Positions 11,336-19,543 of a stretch of 64,000 bases of DNA are shown here, one piece after another; within the stretch, counting starts at the first letter, position 1; each line of letters starts with the position of its first letter. Origin of the DNA: Oleiagrimonas sp963821885 (GTDB lineage: Bacteria > Pseudomonadota > Gammaproteobacteria > Xanthomonadales > Rhodanobacteraceae); the NCBI GenBank assembly GCA_963821885.1, contig CAWGFN010000001.1, positions 186,001-250,000 of the forward strand, read 5' to 3'. The notes beneath the pieces were generated by a model. The model saw only the letters and a program-made list of their open reading frames with translations. It was not told the origin of the DNA and searched no databases. Both the position numbers and the translations under genes were made by a program.

Positions 11336-11615
11336 GTCGATAGCCATCGAGGTGGCCTACGCCGAACCGGACAGCCTGTATCTGAAGGCACTCAGGCTTG
11401 CACGTGGCGCGACGGTCCGGGATGCGCTGGCGAACTGCGATCTGGCCGCATGCTACCCGGCCCTGGACCTGGCGCGGGCCACGATCGGCATCCACGGCCG
11501 CAAGGTTCAGCGGGACCAGGTGCTTCGCGATGGCGACCGCGTCGAGGTGTATCGACCGTTGCACATGGATCCCATGCAGGCACGCCGCGCGCGGGCACGG
11601 CGGCGATCCGGCTGA
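11328..11615 (+). CDS. rnfH: RnfH-family ubiquitin-like protein (RatB)
   Basis: Small beta-grasp protein of 95 residues (RnfH/UPF0125 family). The N-terminus SIAIEVAYAEPDSLYLKALRL, the AIGI-like strand ATIGIHGRKVQRDQVLRDGDRVEVYRPL and the basic tail MQARRARARRRSG are characteristic. Its start lies inside the end of ratA, giving coupled translation. It converges on bamE with one base between the two stop codons. The biochemical role of the family is not settled. Confidence 0.9.
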   Translation: MGESIAIEVAYAEPDSLYLKALRLARGATVRDALANCDLAACYPALDLARATIGIHGRKVQRDQVLRDGDRVEVYRPLHMDPMQARRARARRRSG

Positions 11616-11616
11616 A

Positions 11617-12048
11617 TCAGCTGCCGTCGCTGTCGCCGTCGTGGTTCTTGTCGCCCCGGGATCCCTTGCCGGGTGTCTCGATGTGGTATTTCCTGCTCTG
11701 CTCGAGCAACTGCTGCTCCTTGCTGGCGTTCTGGCCGTAGTACTCGCCCTTGGTGCGGGCCAGTGAGCCGTACTCGAAGAACAGCGAGATCTGGTGCTGC
11801 TCGGTTTTCTTGCCGCGCACGCGGGTCACGATCAGGTAGTCCCAGCGATCGTGGTCGAAGGGGGACTGCACCGCCGGCGTGCCGAGGAGCGCGAGCACCT
11901 GGCGCTTGGTCATCCCCGGCTTGAGCTGATCCATGGTCTTCTTGTCGATCAGGTTGCCTTGCTGGACGACGGGCTTGTACACCAGGCCGCAGCTCGCGGT
12001 GGCGAAGGTCAGGGCCGCGAGCAGCAGGGGGCGGAGGAGCTTTTGCAT
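11617..12048 (-). CDS. bamE: Outer membrane assembly lipoprotein BamE
   Basis: Small lipoprotein of the BAM complex that inserts beta-barrel proteins, 143 residues. The signal peptide ends in the lipobox TASC (cysteine about residue 20), and the mature part has YKPVVQQGNLIDKKTMDQLKPGMTKRQVLALLGTP, the SmpA/OmlA signature. The C-terminus is unusually polar, KGSRGDKNHDGDSDGS. The start at 12048 puts the signal peptide at the N-terminus; longer frames would cross the fur promoter. It is divergent from fur and convergent with rnfH, as in related genomes. Confidence 0.94.
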   Translation of the reverse strand: MQKLLRPLLLAALTFATASCGLVYKPVVQQGNLIDKKTMDQLKPGMTKRQVLALLGTPAVQSPFDHDRWDYLIVTRVRGKKTEQHQISLFFEYGSLARTKGEYYGQNASKEQQLLEQSRKYHIETPGKGSRGDKNHDGDSDGS

Positions 12049-12133
12049 GGTGCGAAAATCCGGTTTGGCGCAAAGGGGCGATGATACACTACGCGTGATC
12101 GTTGGAAGATGCGCACACGAGCGGGAATCCCGA

Positions 12134-12541
12134 ATGGACCAGGAATCGCGAGAGCTTCGCAAGGCCGGCCTCAAGGTCACCCATCCGCGCATGCGCATCC
12201 TGCAGCTTTTCGAGGACTCCCAGCAGCGGCACCTCAGCGCGGAGGACATCTACCGCCGCCTGATCGACAGCCAGGAGGAGATCGGCCTGGCGACCGTCTA
12301 CCGCGTGCTCACGCAATTCGAGGCCGCGGGCATCCTGATCAAGCACCATTTCGAGAGCGGCCAGGCCGTTTTCGAGCTGGATCGGGGCCAGCATCACGAT
12401 CACATGATCGATGTAGACACCGGCAAGGTCATCGAGTTCGTGAGCGAGGACATCGAACGCCTGCAGCACGAGATCGCCGAGCGTCACGGCTATCGCATCG
12501 AGGACCACAGCCTGGTGCTCTACGTGCGCAAGAAGAAGTAG
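12134..12541 (+). CDS. fur: Ferric uptake regulator Fur
   Basis: Iron-responsive repressor of 135 residues. The DNA-binding winged helix covers about residues 1-83 (ATVYRVLTQFEAAGI as recognition part), and the metal site motif HHDHM lies at about 87-91. The usual CxxC zinc knuckle is replaced by DVDT; there is no cysteine in the protein. The same absence is known from Pseudomonas Fur. The C-terminus LVLYVRKKK also matches that group. The start at 12134 was chosen for family length. It is divergent from bamE across 85 bp. Confidence 0.95.
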   Translation: MDQESRELRKAGLKVTHPRMRILQLFEDSQQRHLSAEDIYRRLIDSQEEIGLATVYRVLTQFEAAGILIKHHFESGQAVFELDRGQHHDHMIDVDTGKVIEFVSEDIERLQHEIAERHGYRIEDHSLVLYVRKKK

Positions 12542-12593
12542 GCGATTCGGCGATAGCCGATATCCGGGTGGGGCTCGGAATCTTTTCACGCAG

Positions 12594-12635
12594 AAAAGAA
12601 AAGGCCGCGGAAGAACTCCGTGTTCTTCCCGCGGC
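12594..12635 (-). terminator. Intrinsic terminator of the candidate small RNA
   Basis: Thirteen-bp stem (12604-12616 with 12622-12635, one bulged base) around a five-base loop reading ACGGA on the minus strand, followed by TTTTCTTTT. The T tract exists only on the minus strand, which fixes the direction of transcription. Confidence 0.8.
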
Positions 12636-12785
12636 TCAGAACCGGTTGCGACCCGGCGGCGCGTCCTGCGCACCCGGAAAATCCCTTCTCCGGCAGACCC
12701 AAATCCCTTTTGGGCTCGTGAACCAACCGTCCCCACGATTGGTTCGGATCGCCGCAGTGCGGCGACTCCCCCACAACGATGCAAC
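12594..12785 (-). ncRNA. Candidate Rsm/Csr-type (CsrA-titrating) small RNA
   Basis: Seen directly: on the minus strand about 190 nt fold into successive hairpins and end in a strong intrinsic terminator. GGA triplets occur eight times. Five lie in predicted loops: GGGGACGG between arms 12739-12745/12720-12726, AGGGA at 12708-12704, GGGA at 12685-12682 on an 8-bp stem, AGGAC at 12667-12663, and ACGGA in the terminator loop. CsrA/RsmA proteins are known to bind GGA, best as A(N)GGA, in loops, and CsrB/RsmY/RsmZ RNAs are arrays of such hairpins. The 5' end is a guess from a weak TAAGCT -10 box (12792-12787). I do not recognise a named family. Confidence 0.55.
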
Positions 12786-12893
12786 GAGCTTAGCCACGTT
12801 AATCGGAAGTGAATATGGGAAATTTTCCTAGCTGCCCGATGGGCAATACATATGCATTGATATCAATATATTAGGCTTCATTTCTCATGCAAA

Positions 12894-14468
12894 TCATGAG
12901 TCACGGCCGCTGGCCGGAAGCAGGATTCTCAGGCGGGTGCCGCTGTCGCCGACCTGGATGCGCAGGGTGCCGCCGAGCGCCGTCACGCGATCGCGCATGC
13001 TCTGCAATCCATGCCCCTGGCGGCGATTGCCGGTCGCGGCCAACCCGACGCCGTCATCGCGGATGTCCAGGACCACCACCCGTACGCCATTGCGTCGGCC
13101 GCTGCGCAGGCGCAGGGTGAAACAATGGGCCATCGCGTGGCGAACCGTGTTGGTGGCCGCTTCCTGGACCACGCGGTAAACGGTGATGCGGGTATCCTCG
13201 TCCAGATCCTGCAGGTCGCCGTGCAATTCCACGCGGTATTCCAGCCCGGCGGTCTTGAGCAGGTCCAGGACCGGCCCTTCCTCGAGGGCGCGCGCCAGGC
13301 CGAATTCGTCCAGCACGGTGGGGCGTAGATTGTTGAGCAGGCGGCGCACCGCCGCGCGCATGTGCGCGAGGATGTCGTTGATCGAGGTCGACACGTCCGC
13401 CAGGCCGGCCTCGCGCAAGCGGGTCTGGGCCAGCTTCACGCGGGTCTGGATGGCGGTCAGGTTCTGCCCGAGTTCGTCGTGCAGCTCGGCGGCGAAGTAG
13501 CGTCGCTGCTGTTCCTCGGTACGCAGGTTGCGGCGGGCGACCTCGCTGAGCTGCCGCGCGAGCTGGTCCAGTCGCCGGTTGGCGCCCTCCAGGCGGGCAT
13601 TCTGCACCGAAAGTCGCCGTCCGCTGCGCCGCAGGGCGTCCGAAGCCGCGCCCAGCACCAGGGCACCGGTGCCCGCCACGGCCAGGAACAGCAGGGCCTC
13701 GGTGGCCGGAAAGCGGTGCAGCTCGTTGCGGGTGAAGGCCATCATCCCGCCATTGATCAGGACCATCGAAAGCGTGGCGCCACGCCAGCCGTTGCGGAAG
13801 GCCAGCAGCAGCACCGGGGCCAGGGCCAGGATCCGCGCGAAGCCGGGCAGCGGAGGCGGGCTCTTGAGCATGATCAGGAGCACCGCGAGGACCGGCAGCA
13901 GGATGAACAGGGTTTCCAGGAGGATCCGTGTCCATTCCAGCCGATCGGGCGGTTCGCGCACCAGCATGACCATCATGGGCACGACCAGCAGGCTGCCCAG
14001 GTACTCGCGCAGCAGTTCGAGGCCGAGGATGCTGCTGATGGTGCCGGGCATCAGGTGTGCATGCAGCACATTGGCGAACAGGCTCGAGACCACGGTATTG
14101 ATGAAGCCGGTCAGCAGCGCGGCCGTGAGCAGCTGGGTCACGTCTTCCGGCGTGCGCATGGTCGGCTTGACGCCCAGGCGGCGCAGGATGGCGACGCAGG
14201 TGACGACCACCAGCGCCTGCGGCGCTTCATGGATCAGGAACATCTGCAGCCAGTTGCTGCCTTTGCCGGCCTGGAAGCCGAAGTCGGCCAGCCATTCGGC
14301 GGCGATCAGCCAGGGCCAGTAGCGCGGACGGGCCAGCAGCAACGCGCTGAAGCGCAGGCCGGGGAGGATCATCCACTGCGGTGCGGTATTAAGCAGCAGC
14401 GACCATGCCGCGAAATACAGCAGTCCGATGATCGGGCCCGAACCCCAGATGGTCGATCGAAGTCGCAT
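12894..14468 (-). CDS. MASE1-domain sensor histidine kinase (HisKA_3/UhpB-NreB type)
   Basis: Membrane histidine kinase of 524 residues. The N-terminal ~280 residues form eight or so membrane helices of the MASE1 type (GLRFSALLLARPRYWPWLIAAEW). A coiled-coil linker (about 285-320) follows, then the HisKA_3 dimerisation domain with phospho-acceptor H330 in AAELHDELGQNLTAI. The C-terminal HATPase has the N box VVQEAATNTVRHA and G boxes DIRDDGVGL and GHGLQSMRDRV. It is divergent from a NarL-type response regulator, almost certainly its partner, across 76 bp. The signal sensed is unknown. A candidate GGA-rich RNA lies directly downstream on the same strand. Confidence 0.92.
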   Translation of the reverse strand: MRLRSTIWGSGPIIGLLYFAAWSLLLNTAPQWMILPGLRFSALLLARPRYWPWLIAAEWLADFGFQAGKGSNWLQMFLIHEAPQALVVVTCVAILRRLGVKPTMRTPEDVTQLLTAALLTGFINTVVSSLFANVLHAHLMPGTISSILGLELLREYLGSLLVVPMMVMLVREPPDRLEWTRILLETLFILLPVLAVLLIMLKSPPPLPGFARILALAPVLLLAFRNGWRGATLSMVLINGGMMAFTRNELHRFPATEALLFLAVAGTGALVLGAASDALRRSGRRLSVQNARLEGANRRLDQLARQLSEVARRNLRTEEQQRRYFAAELHDELGQNLTAIQTRVKLAQTRLREAGLADVSTSINDILAHMRAAVRRLLNNLRPTVLDEFGLARALEEGPVLDLLKTAGLEYRVELHGDLQDLDEDTRITVYRVVQEAATNTVRHAMAHCFTLRLRSGRRNGVRVVVLDIRDDGVGLAATGNRRQGHGLQSMRDRVTALGGTLRIQVGDSGTRLRILLPASGRDS

Positions 14469-14544
14469 CGAGCCGGGAGTTTACACGTGCGGGGGATTGG
14501 CGGCAGTCTCCCGTGTCCGGTCGATTGGGAGTACAGTCCAGCCC

Positions 14545-15174
14545 ATGTATCGCATCGTTCTGGTCGATGACCACGCCATTGTTCGCGAAGGTTTCAAGAG
14601 CCTGATCGAGATCGAGCCCGATCTCGAGGTCAGCGCCGAGTGCTGCAACGCCGACGAGGCCGTCGAGGCGGTCTCGAGCAATGCGCCCGACCTGGTCGCG
14701 CTGGATCTTTCGTTGCCCGACGCCAGTGGCCTGCCGCTGGTGGAGCACCTGCTCAGCATCTCGCCGAAGACGCGCATCGTCGTGCTCAGCATGCACGACA
14801 GCGAGCCCTACGTTTCCGAAGCCCTGCGCCGGGGTGCCAGTGGCTACGTGACCAAGGGCGCGGCGCCGGAGGAGCTGGTGGCCGGCCTGCGTGCCGTGAT
14901 GCAGGGCCGGCAGTTCGTCAGCTCGGACATCGCCCGGCGGCGTCCCGGACAGTCGCGCGAGCAGGATGATCCGCTGCATCGCCTGACGGCGCGTGAGCGC
15001 GAAGTGTTCCTGTTGCTGGCCGAGGGCAAGACCCCCAAGCAGACCGCCGCCGCGCTGGGCATCGGGCAGAAGACCGTCTACATCCATCGGGCCAGCCTGA
15101 TGGGCAAGCTCGGCGCGGGCTCCGAACTGGACCTGTATCGCCTGGCCATTGAACGCGGCTTCCTGAAAGCCTGA
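14545..15174 (+). CDS. NarL/UhpA-type response regulator
   Basis: Two-domain transcription factor of 209 residues. The receiver domain begins MYRIVLVDDHAIVREG, with phospho-acceptor D54 (VALDLSLPD) and conserved K104 (GYVTKGA). The LuxR-type helix-turn-helix occupies about residues 143-205 (LTAREREVFLLLAEGKTPKQTAAALGIGQKTVY). The start at 14545 gives the standard receiver N-terminus; frames extending back to 14428 would overlap the kinase gene. It is divergent from the MASE1 kinase, its probable partner. GacA/UvrY belong to the same output-domain class, relevant to the GGA-rich RNA nearby. Confidence 0.93.
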   Translation: MYRIVLVDDHAIVREGFKSLIEIEPDLEVSAECCNADEAVEAVSSNAPDLVALDLSLPDASGLPLVEHLLSISPKTRIVVLSMHDSEPYVSEALRRGASGYVTKGAAPEELVAGLRAVMQGRQFVSSDIARRRPGQSREQDDPLHRLTAREREVFLLLAEGKTPKQTAAALGIGQKTVYIHRASLMGKLGAGSELDLYRLAIERGFLKA

Positions 15175-15207
15175 ACCCGCACCACGAAACGTCATGGAGA
15201 CGCATGC

Positions 15208-15585
15208 ATGATCAAGCAGATGACCGACCTGCCGGCCGGCGTGGTGGGCTTTTCCGCCCATGGCGAAGTGACCGCGGACGATTACGAGCGCATCATCGTC
15301 CCGGACCTGGAGGCGATGTTCGCCCTGCGCCCGAAAATCCGGCTCCTCTACCACTTCGCCGAGGATTTCAGCGGATTCGAGACGCGCGCACTGTGGGATG
15401 ACGCCAAGCTCGGATTGCGGCATTTCAGCGGCTTCGAGCGCGTGGCGGTGGTCAGCGATGTCGGCTGGCTCAACCACACGGTGCCGGCCCTCGGCGTGCT
15501 GCTTGCGGGGGACTATCGTGCCTTTCCGGCGGCACAGCTCGGGGAAGCGCGCGCGTGGCTGCTCGAAGACCTCGACGCGGACTGA
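15208..15585 (+). CDS. STAS/SpoIIAA-like protein (DUF3478)
   Basis: Protein of 125 residues of the SpoIIAA-like family. It begins MIKQMTDLPAGVVGFSAHGEVTADDYERIIVPDLEAM and contains LLYHFAEDFSGFETRALWDDAKLG and a later VAVVSDVGWLNH, the usual signatures. Proteins with this fold occur widely in stress or membrane-associated contexts and bind small hydrophobic molecules in some structures; no function is established. It follows the response regulator after 33 bp and could be in its transcript. TGGAGA lies about ten bases upstream of the start. Confidence 0.85.
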   Translation: MIKQMTDLPAGVVGFSAHGEVTADDYERIIVPDLEAMFALRPKIRLLYHFAEDFSGFETRALWDDAKLGLRHFSGFERVAVVSDVGWLNHTVPALGVLLAGDYRAFPAAQLGEARAWLLEDLDAD

Positions 15586-15661
15586 AAGCGACGCGCGCAT
15601 TTGCTATCCTCGCCGCCTTTGCCCGGCATCGCGCCGGGCATCCACGGCACGGAACGACACC

Positions 15662-16793
15662 ATGATCGAGACCAATCCGATCCTTGCGCAGATCGCGGAC
15701 CTCAGCGGCCGCGTCGAAGCGCTCAGGGGGTTTCTTTGACTACCCGGGCAAGCGTGAGCGCCTGGAGGAAGTAACCCGCGAACTGGAAGATCCCACGATT
15801 TGGGACGACCCACCGCGTGCCCAGGAGCTGGGCCGAGAGCGCGCGCGACTGGAGCAGATCGTCAAGGGCATCGACGAGCTGACGTCCGGCCTGTCCGACG
15901 CGGGGGAGCTGCTGGAGATGGCCGCCGCCGACCAGGACGAGGACACCGTGCGCTCCATCGAGACGGACGTGCGGGGTCTGGCCCGGCGCGTGGAGAAGCT
16001 CGAGTTCCAGCGCATGTTCTCCGGCCAGATGGACGCCAACAACGCTTTCGTCGACATCCAGGCCGGCGCCGGCGGCACCGAGGCCCAGGACTGGGCCGAG
16101 ATGCTGCTGCGCATGTACCTGCGCTGGTGCGAGCATCGCGGCTGGAAGACCGAGTTGCTGGAGGTGTCCGGCGGCGACGTGGCGGGCATCAAGTCGGCCA
16201 CGCTGCGCGTGGAGGGCGATTACGCCTATGGCTGGCTGAAGACCGAGATCGGCGTGCACCGGCTGGTGCGCAAGAGCCCGTTCGATTCGGACAACCGCCG
16301 CCACACCAGCTTCACCTCGGTGTTCGTCTCGCCCGAGGTCGACGACAGCATCGACATCGAGATCAATCCCGCCGACCTCAGGACCGACGTCTACCGCTCG
16401 TCCGGCGCCGGCGGTCAGCACGTCAACAAGACCGAGTCCGCGGTGCGCATCACCCACATGCCCAGCGGCGTGGTGGTGGCCTGCCAGACCGAACGCAGCC
16501 AGCACGCCAACCGCGATCGCGCCATGAAGATGCTGGCGGCCAAGCTGTACGAGCTGGAAATCCAGAAGCGCAACGCCGAGAAGGACGCGCTGGAAGCGAG
16601 CAAGTCCGACATCGGCTGGGGCAGCCAGATCCGCAACTACGTGCTGGACCAGAGCCGCATCAAGGACCTGCGCACCGGCATCGAGCGCAGCGACACGCAA
16701 AAGGTGCTGGACGGCGACCTGGACGAATTCGTCGAGGGCGCATTGAAGTCCGGGCTGGAAGCGGGCGCCAAGCGGGCCGACGCCACGGGTTGA
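15662..16793 (+). CDS. prfB: Peptide chain release factor 2 (programmed +1 frameshift)
   Basis: RF2 reads UAA and UGA stops. It is encoded in two overlapping frames: codons 1-25 from ATG 15662, ending at in-frame TGA 15737-15739, then the +1 frame from 15738 to 16793, giving 376 residues. The junction is the classic autoregulatory site, with AGGGGG (15725-15730) just before CTT TGA C. The GGQ peptidyl-hydrolysis motif is in RSSGAGGQHVNKTESAVRITH. The coding span is therefore join(15662..15736,15738..16793). RF2 shortage lets the ribosome shift frame and restore its level. It is usually followed by lysS, which here lies about 1.2 kb downstream after one inserted gene. Confidence 0.96.
15725..15740 (+). 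promoter_or_regulatory. RF2 programmed +1 frameshift site
   Basis: AGGGGG acts as an internal Shine-Dalgarno sequence three bases upstream of the slippery CTT TGA. The codon between is TTT (Phe) where TAT (Tyr) is most common in gammaproteobacteria. Slippage from CUU to UUU moves the ribosome into the long frame. Confidence 0.95.
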
Positions 16794-16803
16794 TTCATCA
16801 AGT

Positions 16804-16831
16804 TCGACCTGCAGCTCGAGCTGCAGGTCGA
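16804..16831. repeat. 28-bp perfect palindrome between prfB and the next gene
   Basis: A fully symmetrical sequence, TCGACCTGCAGCTC followed by its exact reverse complement. It sits in the 60-bp gap between two converging genes, 10 bp after the prfB stop. There is no T tract on either side, so it is at best an unusual terminator or mRNA-end hairpin. Confidence 0.85.
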
Positions 16832-16853
16832 CGCTTGAAACGCGGTTCGTGCA

Positions 16854-17639
16854 TTACCTCGGCGTGGAAAGATCCGGGCGATATTCCCAGACCGTGTAGT
16901 TGAAGTCCTTGATCGCCACCTCGAACTTGTCGAACATCTTCCGGGCGGCTTGCTTCGAACCGGTGGCCTTGGTCATGACCTCCATCAGGGTGGGCGAGGG
17001 GTCGGCCATGCCGGCCCAGTTTTTCATGGGGACGACGATGGTCATGCCTCCGGAACCGCCTTCCGTGAAGCGGACGCGGTAGCCGTAGGGCCAGCTCTGG
17101 CGGGTGACGGCCTTGTGCACCTTTTCAAGAAAGTCCTTGATGTCCGCGCTGTGGCCCCTCTTGAAATAGTAGGTGTAGACGCCGAAGTAGCGGTAGCCAT
17201 CGTCCTTGATCCAGTGCGAGAGCTTTTCATTGGTCACCATGAAAACGTGCTGCATCTTGCGGACGTGTACCCCGACGTTTTGCCTGAACTGCTTGCCGGC
17301 CTCCGTCTTCTGGCCCCATGCATCCTCGGTGTCCATGTCAGCCCACGCGTGGCCGCCCGACAGGACCGCATAGCTGCCGAGGTCCGTTCCGACCACCGGC
17401 TCGTAGACATCCCATACAAACGGGTCGCCCGCGTTCTTGCGCCAGGCGACGTGTTCCTTCATGCCGGCTTCAAATGCCTGGTGCTGGCCGTGATTGGGCC
17501 AGAACAGCCAGGTGTCGGTGACATTGTGCTGTACTTTTTTCGTGCCCGTATTGTCGGCCGCGAAGGCGGGACTGGTGAAGCTCGCGGCCAAAAGGCACGC
17601 GACCAGGACCAGCAGGATCGAGCGATAACGGCGTTTCAT
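16854..17639 (-). CDS. Secreted protein of unknown function
   Basis: Protein of 261 residues with a clear signal peptide: MKRR, a hydrophobic core LLVLVACLLAASF and cleavage after SPAFA. The mature part is rich in aromatic residues and basic patches, for example DTWLFWPNHGQHQAFEAGMKEHVAWRKNAGDPFVWDVYEPVV, and the C-terminal DFNYTVWEYRPDLS. The spacing of similar F/W motifs in the two halves hints at two related alpha/beta-barrel (Dabb-like) units, but I cannot confirm this. The start is supported by GGAGAGAAG. It stands alone between prfB and lysS. No enzyme motif is seen. Confidence 0.8.
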   Translation of the reverse strand: MKRRYRSILLVLVACLLAASFTSPAFAADNTGTKKVQHNVTDTWLFWPNHGQHQAFEAGMKEHVAWRKNAGDPFVWDVYEPVVGTDLGSYAVLSGGHAWADMDTEDAWGQKTEAGKQFRQNVGVHVRKMQHVFMVTNEKLSHWIKDDGYRYFGVYTYYFKRGHSADIKDFLEKVHKAVTRQSWPYGYRVRFTEGGSGGMTIVVPMKNWAGMADPSPTLMEVMTKATGSKQAARKMFDKFEVAIKDFNYTVWEYRPDLSTPR

Positions 17640-17977
17640 GGTCTTCTCTCCGTTGTGAATGTTGTGCATGGCCGGGTCGGGACTACGTGACGCGGCCATT
17701 CCCCTTCCTGGCCCCGCGCATGGGCGGCCGCTCGCCCTTCGGTTCATGCCGCGTTGCGCGGAGCTGCGGTGTGCAGCCCGGGACGGCTCCGGATGCGAGT
17801 CATGTCCGCTCAAGGTCCGGACGGCCTAACCCGCGGGGCGCAACCGAAGGTAGGGCGCCGCCGGGTGGGAGTCCTGAGGAGCGCATGATGTTTTTCTGAT
17901 GGGAGGCGTGCCGCAGCTTTGTGATGCACCGTGACTCGCATACACTGCACAGCTCGGATGTGCACGGAAACCACTCG
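17640..17977. other. 338-bp non-coding region upstream of lysS
   Basis: Divergent intergenic region between the secreted-protein gene and lysS. I find a likely lysS promoter at its right end and no convincing reading frame. The central part (about 17690-17890) is GC-rich with short local inverted repeats, and I do not recognise a riboswitch or RNA family in it. Confidence 0.5.
17919..17946 (+). promoter_or_regulatory. Probable lysS promoter
   Basis: TTGTGA (17919-17924) and TACACT (17941-17946) are spaced by 16 bp. Transcription would begin near 17953, which excludes the upstream in-frame GTG at 17921 as start codon and supports the ATG at 17978. Confidence 0.55.
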
Positions 17978-19537
<1,560 letters not shown>

Positions 19538-19543
19538 CCGTCC

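Larger units (their letters stand above)
12542..12893. other. 352-bp intergenic region between fur and the histidine kinase
   Basis: No open reading frame here is convincing. The left two thirds (12594-12785) is a chain of GC-rich hairpins read from the minus strand, annotated separately as a candidate regulatory RNA. The right part (about 12811-12893) is AT-rich, unlike its neighbours, and carries the palindromes ATTGATATCAAT (12856-12867) and GGAAATTTTCC (12818-12828), plus the small inverted repeat CTCATG/CATGAG at 12884-12900, which overlaps the kinase stop codon. Confidence 0.6.

Noticed and set aside
12857..12866. TTGATATCAA as an FNR/Anr box
   Set aside because: The consensus needs four bases between TTGAT and ATCAA half-sites; here the half-sites are directly joined.
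15662..15739. A 25-codon mini-gene ending in TGA before prfB
   Set aside because: It is the first part of RF2; the frameshift site joins it to the long frame.
17690..17890. Possible riboswitch upstream of lysS
   Set aside because: No conserved core of a known riboswitch is recognisable and the strong hairpins needed are lacking; left as unannotated non-coding sequence.
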